Source: JAWWPG01 sp033850885 (GTDB lineage Bacteria; Actinomycetota; Actinomycetes; Propionibacteriales; Nocardioidaceae). From it: a stretch of DNA of 64,000 nt. The position numbers were made by a program, and so were the translations under genes. The stretch is taken from positions 1 to 64,000 of the forward strand of contig JAWWPG010000027.1 in NCBI GenBank assembly GCA_033850885.1, given 5' to 3'. Shown here in pieces: positions 43,492 through 51,806 of the stretch (positions are counted from its first letter, which is position 1; every line of letters starts with the position of its first letter). The notes under the pieces are model-generated. The model had not been told where the DNA came from and did no database searches. It saw only the letters and a list, made by a program, of their open reading frames with translations.

Positions 43492-44129
43492 ACCAGCCCT
43501 CCCTTGGTGTTGCGCTTGATGACGTCGCGGACGACGCTCGGGCTCCAGGCCTTCCCGCCTTGAGGGGTCGGGGTGCCTTCGGCGGTGAGCCGCTTGGCGA
43601 TGGCGTAGGCGGTCGAGCCCTTCTTGGCGAGCCGGACGATGCGCTTCTCGGTCGCTGGGTCTACCTGTCGGGGCTTACCGATCTTCGAGCCGTTGCGCCG
43701 AGCGGCAGCCATACCGTCCTTCGTGCGCCGGCTGACCTTCCGGCGTTCCTCTTGGGCCATCGCGATCCGCACGTTGATCGTGAACTCTTGTTCGCGGTCG
43801 TCGGTGTCGAGCCCGTCCACCGCGCCCATCAACCGCCAGTCGTTGACCTTCGCGTCCTCCAACAGCGAAGCGCCGTCAAGGGTGCTCCGCGTTACCCGGT
43901 CGAGGTCACGCACGACGACTGCCTCGGCCATACCCGCCTTGACCGCAGCGATGGCGAGCTTCCGGCCGTGCAGTTTGTCGTACGACTTCGCGCTAGCGAC
44001 CTCGGCCACGACGGTGACCAGGTCGTGCCCGTTCGCCTTCGCCCATTGCTGGACGCTCTCGCGTTGCGCGTCCAAGGAGTGGCCGTTGGTCGAGCCCTTG
44101 GACAGCCGGACGTAGCCCATCACCTTCAT
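43488..44129 (-). CDS. Small serine recombinase (resolvase-like)
   Basis: 213 aa. The N-terminal catalytic domain has GYVRLSKG with Ser10, HSLDAQRE, and the VVVRDLDRVTRS motif with the conserved Arg cluster. A C-terminal helix-turn-helix (STAYAIAKRLTAEGTPTPQGGKAWSPSVVRDVIKR) binds DNA. The size is that of resolvase/invertase and IS607-like proteins. It overlaps both neighbours by 4 bp (ATGA). Its role beside a tyrosine integrase is unclear: multimer resolution or control. Confidence 0.88.
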   Translation of the reverse strand: MKVMGYVRLSKGSTNGHSLDAQRESVQQWAKANGHDLVTVVAEVASAKSYDKLHGRKLAIAAVKAGMAEAVVVRDLDRVTRSTLDGASLLEDAKVNDWRLMGAVDGLDTDDREQEFTINVRIAMAQEERRKVSRRTKDGMAAARRNGSKIGKPRQVDPATEKRIVRLAKKGSTAYAIAKRLTAEGTPTPQGGKAWSPSVVRDVIKRNTKGGLV

Positions 44130-44410
44130 TCCCCACCGCCGTCATCAACGGCGATCAGGGTGCCGGCTCGCTTGTCCTCCTCGACGCAATTGCGACAGGC
44201 GAGCGTCATCGTTGAGCCGCCGAACATGGCAAGCTCGGCGGGTTCGCCACAGGGCTTCTCGAGCCACTCGCAGCGACCGGCGAACGGCGCTGGCTGGACG
44301 GTGTAGACCGCTGGTTCCGCCGGGTCGCGCAGACGGTCACCTACCTCTACCCGCCAAGTGAAGTCGCTGTCATCGTCGGGTAGGTCGAGCCTCATCGGTT
44401 CGGTCATCAT
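44126..44410 (-). CDS. Small Cys-containing hypothetical protein
   Basis: 94 aa from ATG 44410 (a second ATG one codon in). The protein is acidic at the N-terminus. Four Cys residues (CEWLEKPC and LACRNC) could form a zinc ribbon. It overlaps the serine recombinase start by 4 bp, so it heads the integration module. The region just upstream holds stacked inverted repeats. I do not recognise the family. Confidence 0.65.
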   Translation of the reverse strand: MMTEPMRLDLPDDDSDFTWRVEVGDRLRDPAEPAVYTVQPAPFAGRCEWLEKPCGEPAELAMFGGSTMTLACRNCVEEDKRAGTLIAVDDGGGE

Positions 44411-44424
44411 GTCCTTCTTCGATT

Positions 44425-44460
44425 GGTTACGGCGGATAACGGTCGCTATCCGCCGTTACC
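44425..44460. promoter_or_regulatory. Inverted repeat upstream of the integration module
   Basis: GGTTACGGCGGATA (44425-44438) and TATCCGCCGTTACC (44447-44460) pair except at one position across an 8-bp spacer. It begins 15 bp before the ATG at 44410. It is a strong candidate operator of the recombinase unit. Confidence 0.6.
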
Positions 44461-44477
44461 TACCGTACGCCCAGTCT

Positions 44478-44505
44478 GTCTCGCATGTTGAGACAGCCGT
44501 CTCAA
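44478..44505. promoter_or_regulatory. Repeated GTCTC/GAGAC boxes
   Basis: TTGAGAC (44488-44494) and GTCTCAA (44499-44505) are perfect arms around AGCC. A further GTCTC at 44478-44482 gives three half-sites with different spacing. It lies in the same 184-bp regulatory gap. It could bind a second regulator. Confidence 0.5.
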
Positions 44506-44594
44506 GTTCGACGGGCCTGGCCCGTAGCCGCTGCGAGCGGGCTCGACGGCCCTACCCCCACCCGAAGGGGTCGCGGCCCACCTACGGCCCCACC

Positions 44595-45383
44595 TCACGG
44601 GCGCGGGGTGGGGTAGCGGCTCGGTCGGCGGGCCGACGTCCACGAGTCGTTGTCAGGCTCGTCGCTTAGCCGCTCGACGAGGAGTTGCTCGCGAGTCTTC
44701 GCGCCCTGTCCAACCGGGCTCGGGTCGTGCTCCGAGCGCGGGTCGGACGGGCGACGGTTCGGATTCGCGAAAGGCCCTGGACCCGATGAGCCGCGAGGGA
44801 CAACGAAGACGTCATGCCCTAGGTTGTCGAGATGGGTCGAGCGTCGCTCGGCGTCGTCGCGGTCCTCCTGCTCGTGGCGTGCCCGCTCTCGGGCCTCGTA
44901 GTCGGCCTGGCCCTGGATGCCGCTCTCAAGCTCGGGTGGCTTGCGCGACATGCCGAGCGAGCGGTCGTCGGGTGTGTCCCAGGCATCGTTGAGCAACGCG
45001 CCCCAGGCGTCGTCGGGCGAGACCTCGACCACGATGCCTGGCCGGAAACCCGTGCGGTCGAGGATCGCCGTGGCCGCGCGTACCTTGACGGCGTCCTCTG
45101 ACTCGGGGTCGCGAAGAACCTTGTCGAGCGCGGCGATGGCTGGGTCGATGAGTTCTACAAGCCGCTCCTTGGCCGCCTTCTTCACTTGCTTGGCGGCTCC
45201 GCCGTGAACCCGGCAAACGGTGCCGCCCTTGATCGCGGCGGCTCGACATCGCTCCCCGGTTCTATGGGCGGTCGCGGTGCATCGCCGCGCCGGGTTCACC
45301 GATCCGGGAGCGCCCTTACGTAGCGGGCTCTCGATGGAGGGTCCAGACGTTGATAGGTCCTTCTCGAGCTTCTTCCTACCCAC
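44595..45383 (-). CDS. HGG-motif zinc-finger protein (terminase small subunit-like)
   Basis: 262 aa from the GTG at 45383, which has AAGGAG at the right distance (a TTG two codons earlier does not). The N-terminal part has CTATAHRTGERCRAAAIKGG followed by VCRVHGGAAKQVKKAAKERL, a Cys/His cluster ending in the HGG motif seen in many actinobacterial phage and element proteins, some annotated small terminase. An alpha-helical stretch (LIDPAIAALDKVLRDPESEDAVKVRAATAILDRTG) follows, then a polar, disordered tail. If it is terminase-like, it would support a phage-satellite nature. Confidence 0.65.
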   Translation of the reverse strand: MGRKKLEKDLSTSGPSIESPLRKGAPGSVNPARRCTATAHRTGERCRAAAIKGGTVCRVHGGAAKQVKKAAKERLVELIDPAIAALDKVLRDPESEDAVKVRAATAILDRTGFRPGIVVEVSPDDAWGALLNDAWDTPDDRSLGMSRKPPELESGIQGQADYEARERARHEQEDRDDAERRSTHLDNLGHDVFVVPRGSSGPGPFANPNRRPSDPRSEHDPSPVGQGAKTREQLLVERLSDEPDNDSWTSARRPSRYPTPRP

Positions 45384-45569
45384 GGTCAATCTCCTTCGCA
45401 GTATGGGGTTTCGGGGCGTGGGGGCGTCGGGGGCGTGAGGGGCAGTTCCCCTTACCCCGGTTCCCGCGTACGGGGGGAAGGGTTAGGAAAGACGCCCCTT
45501 CCGCCCCCATCGGTCCCTCTACCCCACCGGGGGTTGGGAAATGTGGGGGCGGGTTCGGAGGCGCGGCCG

Positions 45570-46925
45570 TCATGAGTGCCACGTCATACCCGGGGGAAGC
45601 TCCGGCATGGTCACGTCGATCCCGCGGAACACCCTGGATCCGTGGGACTTTCCGTCCTCGATGTGCACGTCGAGGATGTCCATCACGGCCCCGGGAAGCC
45701 GCTCGTACAGCCGTCGCGCCGCGCCGTGCTCGTGACCGTTCGTCTCACACCACGCACACCAGAAGTCGTAGACCCGGGTCCTTGCAACGGCTTCACCGAC
45801 GGTGACCCGTTCGGCCACGAACGCCCGCACCGGGTCGGCGGCTTCGCGGAACTCACGCGTCGCGTCGTGAACGGAGGCCGGGATTGAGAACTGTCTCCGC
45901 GTCATGACCCTTCGGAGTCCTTCGACGGCGGCCACCAACAGCCCGCGCATTTCGTTGTCGTCTTGAAGCTTGTCCTCGATTGACGGGTCCGCAACACCGG
46001 CCGGGAAGTAGCCGGTGAACGGGAGGACGACCCAGCGGCTGAAGAAGCCCTCGGTGGCGTCGGTCGAACGGGGATAGGCGTTGAACGCGCAGACCATCAA
46101 CGCGCGGCAGGTGAACGTAAACGGCTGACCGTACTTCCGTTCGGCGGTGATCAGGTCATCCCCGGTCGCCTGCTTGAAGCGCTCGGTCGCCTTGAAAATC
46201 CTCGGGTCCACGTCGCCAACCAGGTTCGCGAGCTTGCCGTGCAACTCGGCAGCCGTGAAACGGTTCTCGTCCAGAGATTGGGGCGTGACGGCGGCAACAT
46301 TCTCGACCCCGAGCAGCTGCTTCAGCAGCCGAAGGAAGGTGCCCTTGCCGTTGCGGCCGGTGCCGTACAGGAGCAGGGCCTTGTGGAGCGGGTTGCCGTT
46401 GTACAGGGCGTAGCCGATGACCTCGAACACCAGCGGAACACAGTCCTCCGAGACGACCTGCCGAACCCATTCATCGATCTGAGGACACTCAGCGTCCGGA
46501 TCCCAAGGCACCGGGATGCGTGCGATGGTGTTGACGGACGGCGAGTGTTCCCTCAGTTCGCCGGTCTGCCAGTCCAGCAGGCCGTTCGGCAGGTTCAGCA
46601 GGTCCGTGTTGGCGGTCCGGTCGCTGACCGTCGCAGGTCGTACCGCGAACCATTTCACGACGTTGGCGGCATGGGCTGAGCGCCATCGCTCATCCAGGAG
46701 GAGCCGCGTCCTGTTCTCGACCTCGCGTGCACCTCCGCGATGCCAAACGCCGTCCGTGTACCAGTACAACTCGCTGCTCTCATCGCTGGCGATGACACCG
46801 GCCTTCTCGACCGCCCTCGCGAGCGTCCTGACCCTTAGACCTCCACCTTTGGTGAAGTAGTGGTCCGGGTCGGGGACCAGTGTCTTGGTGCTCGCCTCTG
46901 ACGTCGATCGCTTCTTCTTGCCCAT
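45570..46925 (-). CDS. D5/P4-type superfamily 3 helicase
   Basis: 451 aa from ATG 46925; the open frame upstream is not coding. The N-terminal D5-like region (NLPNGLLDWQTGEL) precedes an SF3 AAA core: Walker A GTGRNGKGT at 188-196, Walker B-like ANLVGDVD, sensor-1 Asn282 in VCAFNAYP and Arg finger in FFSRWVVLP. It would unwind the element's origin, as in phage P4-like satellites and SaPIs. The primase part of P4 alpha is not in this chain but may be supplied by the Toprim protein upstream. Confidence 0.9.
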   Translation of the reverse strand: MGKKKRSTSEASTKTLVPDPDHYFTKGGGLRVRTLARAVEKAGVIASDESSELYWYTDGVWHRGGAREVENRTRLLLDERWRSAHAANVVKWFAVRPATVSDRTANTDLLNLPNGLLDWQTGELREHSPSVNTIARIPVPWDPDAECPQIDEWVRQVVSEDCVPLVFEVIGYALYNGNPLHKALLLYGTGRNGKGTFLRLLKQLLGVENVAAVTPQSLDENRFTAAELHGKLANLVGDVDPRIFKATERFKQATGDDLITAERKYGQPFTFTCRALMVCAFNAYPRSTDATEGFFSRWVVLPFTGYFPAGVADPSIEDKLQDDNEMRGLLVAAVEGLRRVMTRRQFSIPASVHDATREFREAADPVRAFVAERVTVGEAVARTRVYDFWCAWCETNGHEHGAARRLYERLPGAVMDILDVHIEDGKSHGSRVFRGIDVTMPELPPGMTWHS

Positions 46926-47178
46926 TACCGGTCCTCTGGCTGAGAGAAATGGTGAAGGGAACCGGACGGGGCAGGCGACTCGCCCCATGCCCACGCTTTC
47001 CGGATGAGTGGCGAGCGCGCACGGAGCAAGAGCGGCAGGCGCTCGCCAGTTCGGGTAACGGCTGTGGGTCCTTCGCCGTTTGCCGCCGCTGGGGCGCTAC
47101 CTCGGGCCGCCCCCTCGCTGCCGCACCGCGAGGGCCCAGCCTCACGCCGCGCGCGTGGGGTTCTCGGCCCGTGCGGGC

Positions 47179-47919
47179 TCATCGCTTCCGCCTGGGCTCA
47201 ACCCGAACCGGCATTGATTTGAAGGCTTCGAGTTCATCCGGGGTGAGGTCCCATTCTTCCTGCGGGACCCACCAATCGGGGAAGGAGCCGTTGCCAGACC
47301 CGCGATCTGGTATGACGGTGGCCGCTTCCTCGCGTAGCCTGTCAATCTTGACCGGCACGAAGTCATCCAGCCCAAACCCGGCCTCGATATGGTCGCGCGC
47401 ATCTGCACCCTTGAACGCCGGAACCGGCCACACAATCCTGAGCCGCTTCTTGGGGATGCCGACCGCGCGGAGCAGGTCATACCGCCGGACAACGTCATAT
47501 GTACCGGCCGGATCGCGGTCGGCTACCAGGAAGATCCGGCCCTTCCGCCCACGCAACCACTCGGCTTGCTTTGGCGTCGCCTTGCCCGCGCCGCCATGGT
47601 GAGACGTAGCGAGCACGCCGAACGACTCGACCAACGCTTCACAGTCGCGCTCGCCCTCTGTCCACCGCAGGTCGGCCCTCCGGTTGGCGAGCAGATGGGG
47701 CAGCCGATACAGCAGAGTGTCGGCGAGCGGGTGCTTGCGGTATTCCCATGCATAGACGCGGCCAGTCGCCTCGCTGTGGTCAATGGGATAGCGGTAGCCG
47801 TACCGCTTCTTTCGGCCGCCGTTGATGGCCTTGCGGTAGTGCTGGAAGATCGGCTTCCCGCTGGCGTCGCGGTACGTCCACTCCATCCACGGGGGGTCCG
47901 TTACGGTAGTCCTACTCAT
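47179..47919 (-). CDS. Toprim-domain protein, probable primase component
   Basis: 246 aa. The ATG at 47919 follows AAGGAGC. The N-terminal part is basic and aromatic. The Toprim core has the conserved Glu in WTEGERDCEAL (Glu88/Glu90) and the Asp pair in FLVADRDPAGT (Asp134, Asp136). It ends in a charged tail. It is like the Toprim part of mobile-element primases and lies next to the SF3 helicase. The two likely replicate the excised element. Confidence 0.85.
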   Translation of the reverse strand: MSRTTVTDPPWMEWTYRDASGKPIFQHYRKAINGGRKKRYGYRYPIDHSEATGRVYAWEYRKHPLADTLLYRLPHLLANRRADLRWTEGERDCEALVESFGVLATSHHGGAGKATPKQAEWLRGRKGRIFLVADRDPAGTYDVVRRYDLLRAVGIPKKRLRIVWPVPAFKGADARDHIEAGFGLDDFVPVKIDRLREEAATVIPDRGSGNGSFPDWWVPQEEWDLTPDELEAFKSMPVRVEPRRKR

Positions 47920-47970
47920 GTGGCTCCTTACAGCCGCTTGTCGGGGTCGGACCGGTAGCCCGGCCCCGGC

Positions 47971-48486
47971 TCACTTCTCCTGGCTCGATGGTCGGTACGG
48001 ACTCGGCTCGCGACCGGCCACGATCTCGTCGGTGATCAACGGAAGATGATCGCGCAGATGCGGGAAGCGCCCCAGATTCTCTTCCTGAATCTCCTCCGGG
48101 GATCGGTTGACTCTGGCCCAAGACGCGTCCGCAGATTCCCGCAGGGCATCGGCACGGGCTCGAACCCGCTGGAGGTCAGCGAAGACCCTGGTGAGATCCC
48201 TTCGGCCGGCCTTGGCCTCAATACGTCCACTCTCGAGGCCCACCGCCATCCGTCGAGACGCCTCGTCCAGCACACCGATCTCGCCAAGAACGGCTGACAA
48301 CTCTGCGACATGACGCTCATGCTCGGACTCATAGCGCCATCGGACCGGCCCCATGATGAACTCGGCGTACTCGCTCCGCAGAACCTCCAAATGATGCTTC
48401 TGCTTTGGTAGGAAATCGCCCTCCTCAAGAAGCGCCTGAAATTGTGAGTAAGTGGGTTGTGGCTGGGCTTGGAACCAACCGCTCAT
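47971..48486 (-). CDS. Coiled-coil hypothetical protein of the element
   Basis: 171 aa. The ATG at 48486 has GGGAGG upstream. Long helices dominate (residues about 35-135: HHLEVLRSEYAEFI..., HVAELSAVLGEIGVL..., LQRVRARADALRESADASW). It overlaps the upstream gene by 4 bp. No family is recognised. It probably acts in the replication operon. Confidence 0.65.
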   Translation of the reverse strand: MSGWFQAQPQPTYSQFQALLEEGDFLPKQKHHLEVLRSEYAEFIMGPVRWRYESEHERHVAELSAVLGEIGVLDEASRRMAVGLESGRIEAKAGRRDLTRVFADLQRVRARADALRESADASWARVNRSPEEIQEENLGRFPHLRDHLPLITDEIVAGREPSPYRPSSQEK

Positions 48487-48899
48487 TGGCCACCTCCCAT
48501 CCGCTCGCTATGAGTCTCTGTCGTCATGGCCCGGATAGCGGCCTCACGGTCGAGCGCCGCCTTCAAGGCTTCGAGCGCCTCATTGGCCGCAGCCTGCGTG
48601 GCATCGAGGGCATCCCCGAGCGCCTCGTGGTCGAGGCGCTTCCGAATGACCCGGCCGTCTCGACTTCTCTCTGGTGTGGGCATTTCAGCTGATCTCCTAG
48701 ATATCTCTGCGTCTTGTTCGCGCATGAGCCGGCCCTCGCGTGCTCGGGCGACGGCGGCACGGTCACTCCCAGTCGCGTATCGAGCGCCGCCAGCGCCGTA
48801 CACCATGAGCCGCTCGTCCCGGAGCCGGCGCTCACGCTCGGTAGCCCTCGCGGCGTATTGCTTCAGCCAGTTGGTGGGTTTACCGCCCGTCGTGCTCAT
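48483..48899 (-). CDS. Helical hypothetical protein of the element
   Basis: 138 aa from ATG 48899. It begins MSTTGGKPTNWLKQYAARAT and is Arg/Glu-rich throughout, with a long Ala-rich C-terminal helix (LDATQAAANEALEALKAAL). It overlaps the RHH gene and the coiled-coil gene by 4 bp each. No known domain is recognised. Confidence 0.6.
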   Translation of the reverse strand: MSTTGGKPTNWLKQYAARATERERRLRDERLMVYGAGGARYATGSDRAAVARAREGRLMREQDAEISRRSAEMPTPERSRDGRVIRKRLDHEALGDALDATQAAANEALEALKAALDREAAIRAMTTETHSERMGGGQ

Positions 48900-49066
48900 G
48901 CGGCTCCCCGCGCCGCCTGGCGCTCTGTGCGACGAATCTCGCTCTGGACGGCACGAACGATGAACCCACTCATGCTGAGTCCTTCCCGCGTCGCCGCAGC
49001 GGACAGATCGCGATGCAAGGGCAGCGGACACCAGGCCTTAATCCTGATGCCTTCGCGTCTACTCAT
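48896..49066 (-). CDS. Ribbon-helix-helix-like small DNA-binding protein
   Basis: 56 aa. It begins MSRREGIRIKAWCPLPLHRD and has a short strand (IRIKAWCPLPLHRDL) then two helices (SAAATREGLSMSGFIVRAVQSEIRRTER), the CopG/Arc-like plan with GLSMSGFIVRAV as the turn. It overlaps the 138-aa gene start by 4 bp. A regulator or partition-like role for the replication operon is likely. Confidence 0.7.
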   Translation of the reverse strand: MSRREGIRIKAWCPLPLHRDLSAAATREGLSMSGFIVRAVQSEIRRTERQAARGAA

Positions 49067-49229
49067 GGGGAGTTATCCCTTCTACACAAGGGCCCTCGGT
49101 CCGGGCCCATTACGTTCTAGTTTCGCGGACCTCGCGCTCGACCCTCGGAAAAGTCTCTCGGCCCCAGGAAGCGACAGAAGCTTGAGCGGAGAGAAGACAG
49201 CCCGGCACAGGCGGTCGGAGGCAGGTTAG

Positions 49230-49448
49230 TCAATCCGACTTGGTCTTCCGGCCCACAGGGATCGTCGAAGCCTCGATGAGCGCATCGAGGTCGTCCGTGC
49301 GGATGTAGACCGGGCCGGTTGGCCCGCTCGGCTTCACACGGCGAAGCTTGCCTTCGGCGCACCAACGCTTGATCTGTCGTTGAGTGAAGCCGTAGCGCTC
49401 GGGTACATCGGCTGGCCGGATCAACACCGGCTTGGTGTGGCTGTGCAC
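49230..49448 (-). CDS. Excisionase-like MerR-type helix-turn-helix protein
   Basis: 72 aa from the GTG at 49448, with GGAGAGG upstream; the frame is open further. The domain VLIRPADVPERYGFTQRQIKRWCAEGKLRRVKPSG..YIRTDDLDALIEAS is the winged HTH of AlpA/Xis-type directionality factors. It is the first gene of the long minus-strand set and would bend DNA at the att sites for excision. The 163 bp after it contain a GGGCCC-based hairpin at 49090-49108. Confidence 0.8.
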   Translation of the reverse strand: MHSHTKPVLIRPADVPERYGFTQRQIKRWCAEGKLRRVKPSGPTGPVYIRTDDLDALIEASTIPVGRKTKSD

Positions 49449-49798
49449 TGGGATGGCCTCTCCGGTCGAGGACAGGCTCCGAGCATGAGAAAAGCGAGAC
49501 ACTCGGGGCAGACCACGACCAAACGCGGATTCCACCCGCTGTCTCGGCTGAGCCGCGCGCACCTCTGGTGTTCAACGCAGGCTAGTGACTTGCGCCCTCG
49601 GTGCAGATGCCTCGGGCGGTCCTCTGAACCGTCCGGCAACGCCCTCAGGGGCAGCGGAACTAGATCTTCACCGTAACCCCACACGCGACGGCAGACAAGG
49701 CGGCGAACCAACCCACCCCCACGAACGGACCGCCAGCAGTCTGGCGCGTTACGTCCGTCTTCAGATACTCTGTCGCAAAGTCGACGGAGGTATCCGAG
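49449..49798. promoter_or_regulatory. Divergent control region between excisionase and endonuclease genes (350 bp)
   Basis: No convincing gene is seen. It must hold the promoter of the element's long minus-strand unit and that of the restriction gene. The last 20 bp hold GACGGAGG, the ribosome site of the endonuclease. No exact inverted repeat stood out. Confidence 0.45.
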
Positions 49799-50572
49799 TT
49801 GCGGTCACCCATCAAGGATCGGCCCTTGTCGGCGGATGAGCTGGAGCAAATGCGCCTGATCCTGAGCACCTTCCGCGACGGAAGTGGTCAAGTCATCCTC
49901 AAGGCATCCGGTGAGTCCATGCCAGGGTTCAGAGACTTTGAGCGCGCCACCGCCGTGGTGTGTGGTGGCACGACAGCCGAGGATAAGGGGATCTTCGACG
50001 TGCTCATTCCCGTCTCGGGACGCCTCCCATACGGTGTCTCTTGCAAGATGGCCGTGACACAGCGTGCTCTGACTCATTCGAGTTTTATGGAAATGTCGAA
50101 CTCAGCCAAGAAATTTGCGGATGAATTTCAGCGCCTCGGAATCGACTGGACCACTCAGCCCGATTTGGCCGGCCGGGCCACCGTAGACTTGGTGTCCGGC
50201 TGGCACAGTGTCCTGGGCGGTGAAGTGGACCTACCGGGGAGCCGCTACCTCTTACTGTCACACGACAGAGCCTGGCGCAATTTTCAAATTCTTTGTTACT
50301 CGCTCAATCTCAAACATGCCAATCCCCGAACCGGTGTGAAGTGGCGCGTCGAAGGTCGTAGAACTCCGAGTTCCGTTGCAGGTTACGTCAGGGACGGAGT
50401 TCGCGATCATCGTCTTTGGCAGCTGTACCCAAACTCCGGTGGGCAACTCAAATACTATCCACTCCTGGAATGGGCAGAGTGGACATCGCCTTCGTTTACT
50501 CTGGAACAGCCACCTGTGCGGTCGCTCTTGGAGCGCGTGAATGAGTATTTCCCCGGGCGGTGGCCCAGGTGA
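49799..50572 (+). CDS. Probable type II restriction endonuclease
   Basis: 257 aa from TTG 49799 with GACGGAGG at the right distance. The putative PD-(D/E)XK-like core is KGIFDVLIPVSGRLPYGVSCKM: Asp67, then SCK81-83 after a hairpin. Such an Asp...(S/E)xK layout is common among restriction enzymes. The gene is convergent with a DNA adenine methyltransferase 6 bp away, which supports the assignment. It has notably more A+T than its neighbours (for example ATTTTCAAATTCTTTGTTAC). The recognition site cannot be told. Confidence 0.7.
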   Translation: MRSPIKDRPLSADELEQMRLILSTFRDGSGQVILKASGESMPGFRDFERATAVVCGGTTAEDKGIFDVLIPVSGRLPYGVSCKMAVTQRALTHSSFMEMSNSAKKFADEFQRLGIDWTTQPDLAGRATVDLVSGWHSVLGGEVDLPGSRYLLLSHDRAWRNFQILCYSLNLKHANPRTGVKWRVEGRRTPSSVAGYVRDGVRDHRLWQLYPNSGGQLKYYPLLEWAEWTSPSFTLEQPPVRSLLERVNEYFPGRWPR

Positions 50573-50578
50573 CTCGCG

Positions 50579-51421
50579 TCAGCGCTTGACCCAAAGCTTC
50601 TCCACCCTGACAGCGGCCTTCTCGACCTTGGGGGGTTTGAGAGAGATATGCTGCCATCCGGCGAGCCGCTTGTCGTAGAGTTCATTCTCATAGCCACTCA
50701 GGACGACCGGTCCGGCATGCGCTGCCAACAGGTCTAACATCACAATGTGCTCGTTCTCGGTCATCTCCTGCCCGTACATTTTCTGGGTACGGGTCGAAGG
50801 CAGATATGGAGGGTCAGCGTAGATTAGACAGTCTTTCGCCGAAAAGCGCCTCATAACTTCTAGTGCAGGCCGATTTTCAATCTCGGCGTCAGCCAGTCGC
50901 CAAGCCATCTCAGCAAGTTCAGAGGGCACGCGTTGCCATCGGATTGACATACCACGGGCGCGCTGTCGGACACCCCTGTTCTTCCAGCCAGTCTTCTTCG
51001 CGAGGTCACTTGCATGAGCCTGCCATATCCGAACTATGAAACGTCGAGCATCTTCCAACGGATCGCCGGTTTGGACGTCTGATATCGCGTACTCGTCGCG
51101 GGACCATGGCGTAGTCTCCAGTGCCCAGCAAAGTTCCTCTGTGTGGTCGCGCAAGACCCGGAAGAAATTGATGACTAAGCCGTTTGAATCATTGATCAGT
51201 TCGTGCGGAGAGGGATGCTTGGTAAAGAACACTGCGCCACTGCCGAAGTAGGGCTCCACGTAGTGGTAGTGATCGCCGAAGTGGGATGTGATCTCTCGGG
51301 CAATTGACCACTTGGAGCCGGGGTATCGCAACGCTGCGCTCCGGCTGACAGCCAGACCACTGCCTCCGACCTCTGCCACGGACAGGAGCCCATCAGGGTC
51401 TCGTCCACCTTCCACAGCCAT
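50579..51421 (-). CDS. D12-class DNA adenine N6-methyltransferase
   Basis: 280 aa. The ATG at 51421 has AGGAGG at 4 bp; earlier starts are open but lack a site. Dam-class motifs: LRYPGSKWSI (33-38, FxGxK-like), VEPYFGSGAVFF, INDSN and the catalytic DPPY at 203-206. It methylates adenine in a short site, protecting DNA from the convergent endonuclease. It is the last gene before attR. Confidence 0.9.
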   Translation of the reverse strand: MAVEGGRDPDGLLSVAEVGGSGLAVSRSAALRYPGSKWSIAREITSHFGDHYHYVEPYFGSGAVFFTKHPSPHELINDSNGLVINFFRVLRDHTEELCWALETTPWSRDEYAISDVQTGDPLEDARRFIVRIWQAHASDLAKKTGWKNRGVRQRARGMSIRWQRVPSELAEMAWRLADAEIENRPALEVMRRFSAKDCLIYADPPYLPSTRTQKMYGQEMTENEHIVMLDLLAAHAGPVVLSGYENELYDKRLAGWQHISLKPPKVEKAAVRVEKLWVKR

Positions 51422-51643
51422 CCTGCCTCCTGTCAGCCCCGATGAGACAACCTTAGGGCTCGCCAGCGACGGTCCTTGGTTGGACGCGGAGTTGTCCACA
51501 GGCGGATCTCGGCAGCCCATCCTCCAGCGGCACGGCAGGTGGGCCGTGGCGCTCGTGAGGCTCCGGGGCCGGTACGCGAGCCCGCCGATGCCCGGCTAGC
51601 CCACCGGCAGGCGGCCTAGGGCTGCGAGCGAGGGCGCTCCCGG

Positions 51644-51663
51644 CGTACTACGGCGGTACTACG
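51644..51663 (+). repeat. Paired-octamer repeat near the right end
   Basis: It is identical to 40473-40492 and in the same orientation: two GTACTACG copies 11 bp apart. It lies 143 bp before attR, within the element. It may be an integrase or excisionase arm-type site. Confidence 0.6.
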
Positions 51664-51806
51664 CCGCGCCGAGGAGGACCTGTCGACGGCGACTGCACTG
51701 GTCAGCGGCGTGAGGCGGGGGATCTTCAAGCTCGGCTGAAGAATCGCTGGTTTCAGGCGTGAACCGTCGCGGACCGTCGCGGACCCCAAACCGTCGTGCG
51801 AATCGG

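Noticed and set aside
45400..45569. G-rich repeat cluster as a CRISPR or origin
   Set aside because: The runs of G are irregular. There are no fixed-length spacers and no clear iterons. No CRISPR array was seen anywhere in the window.
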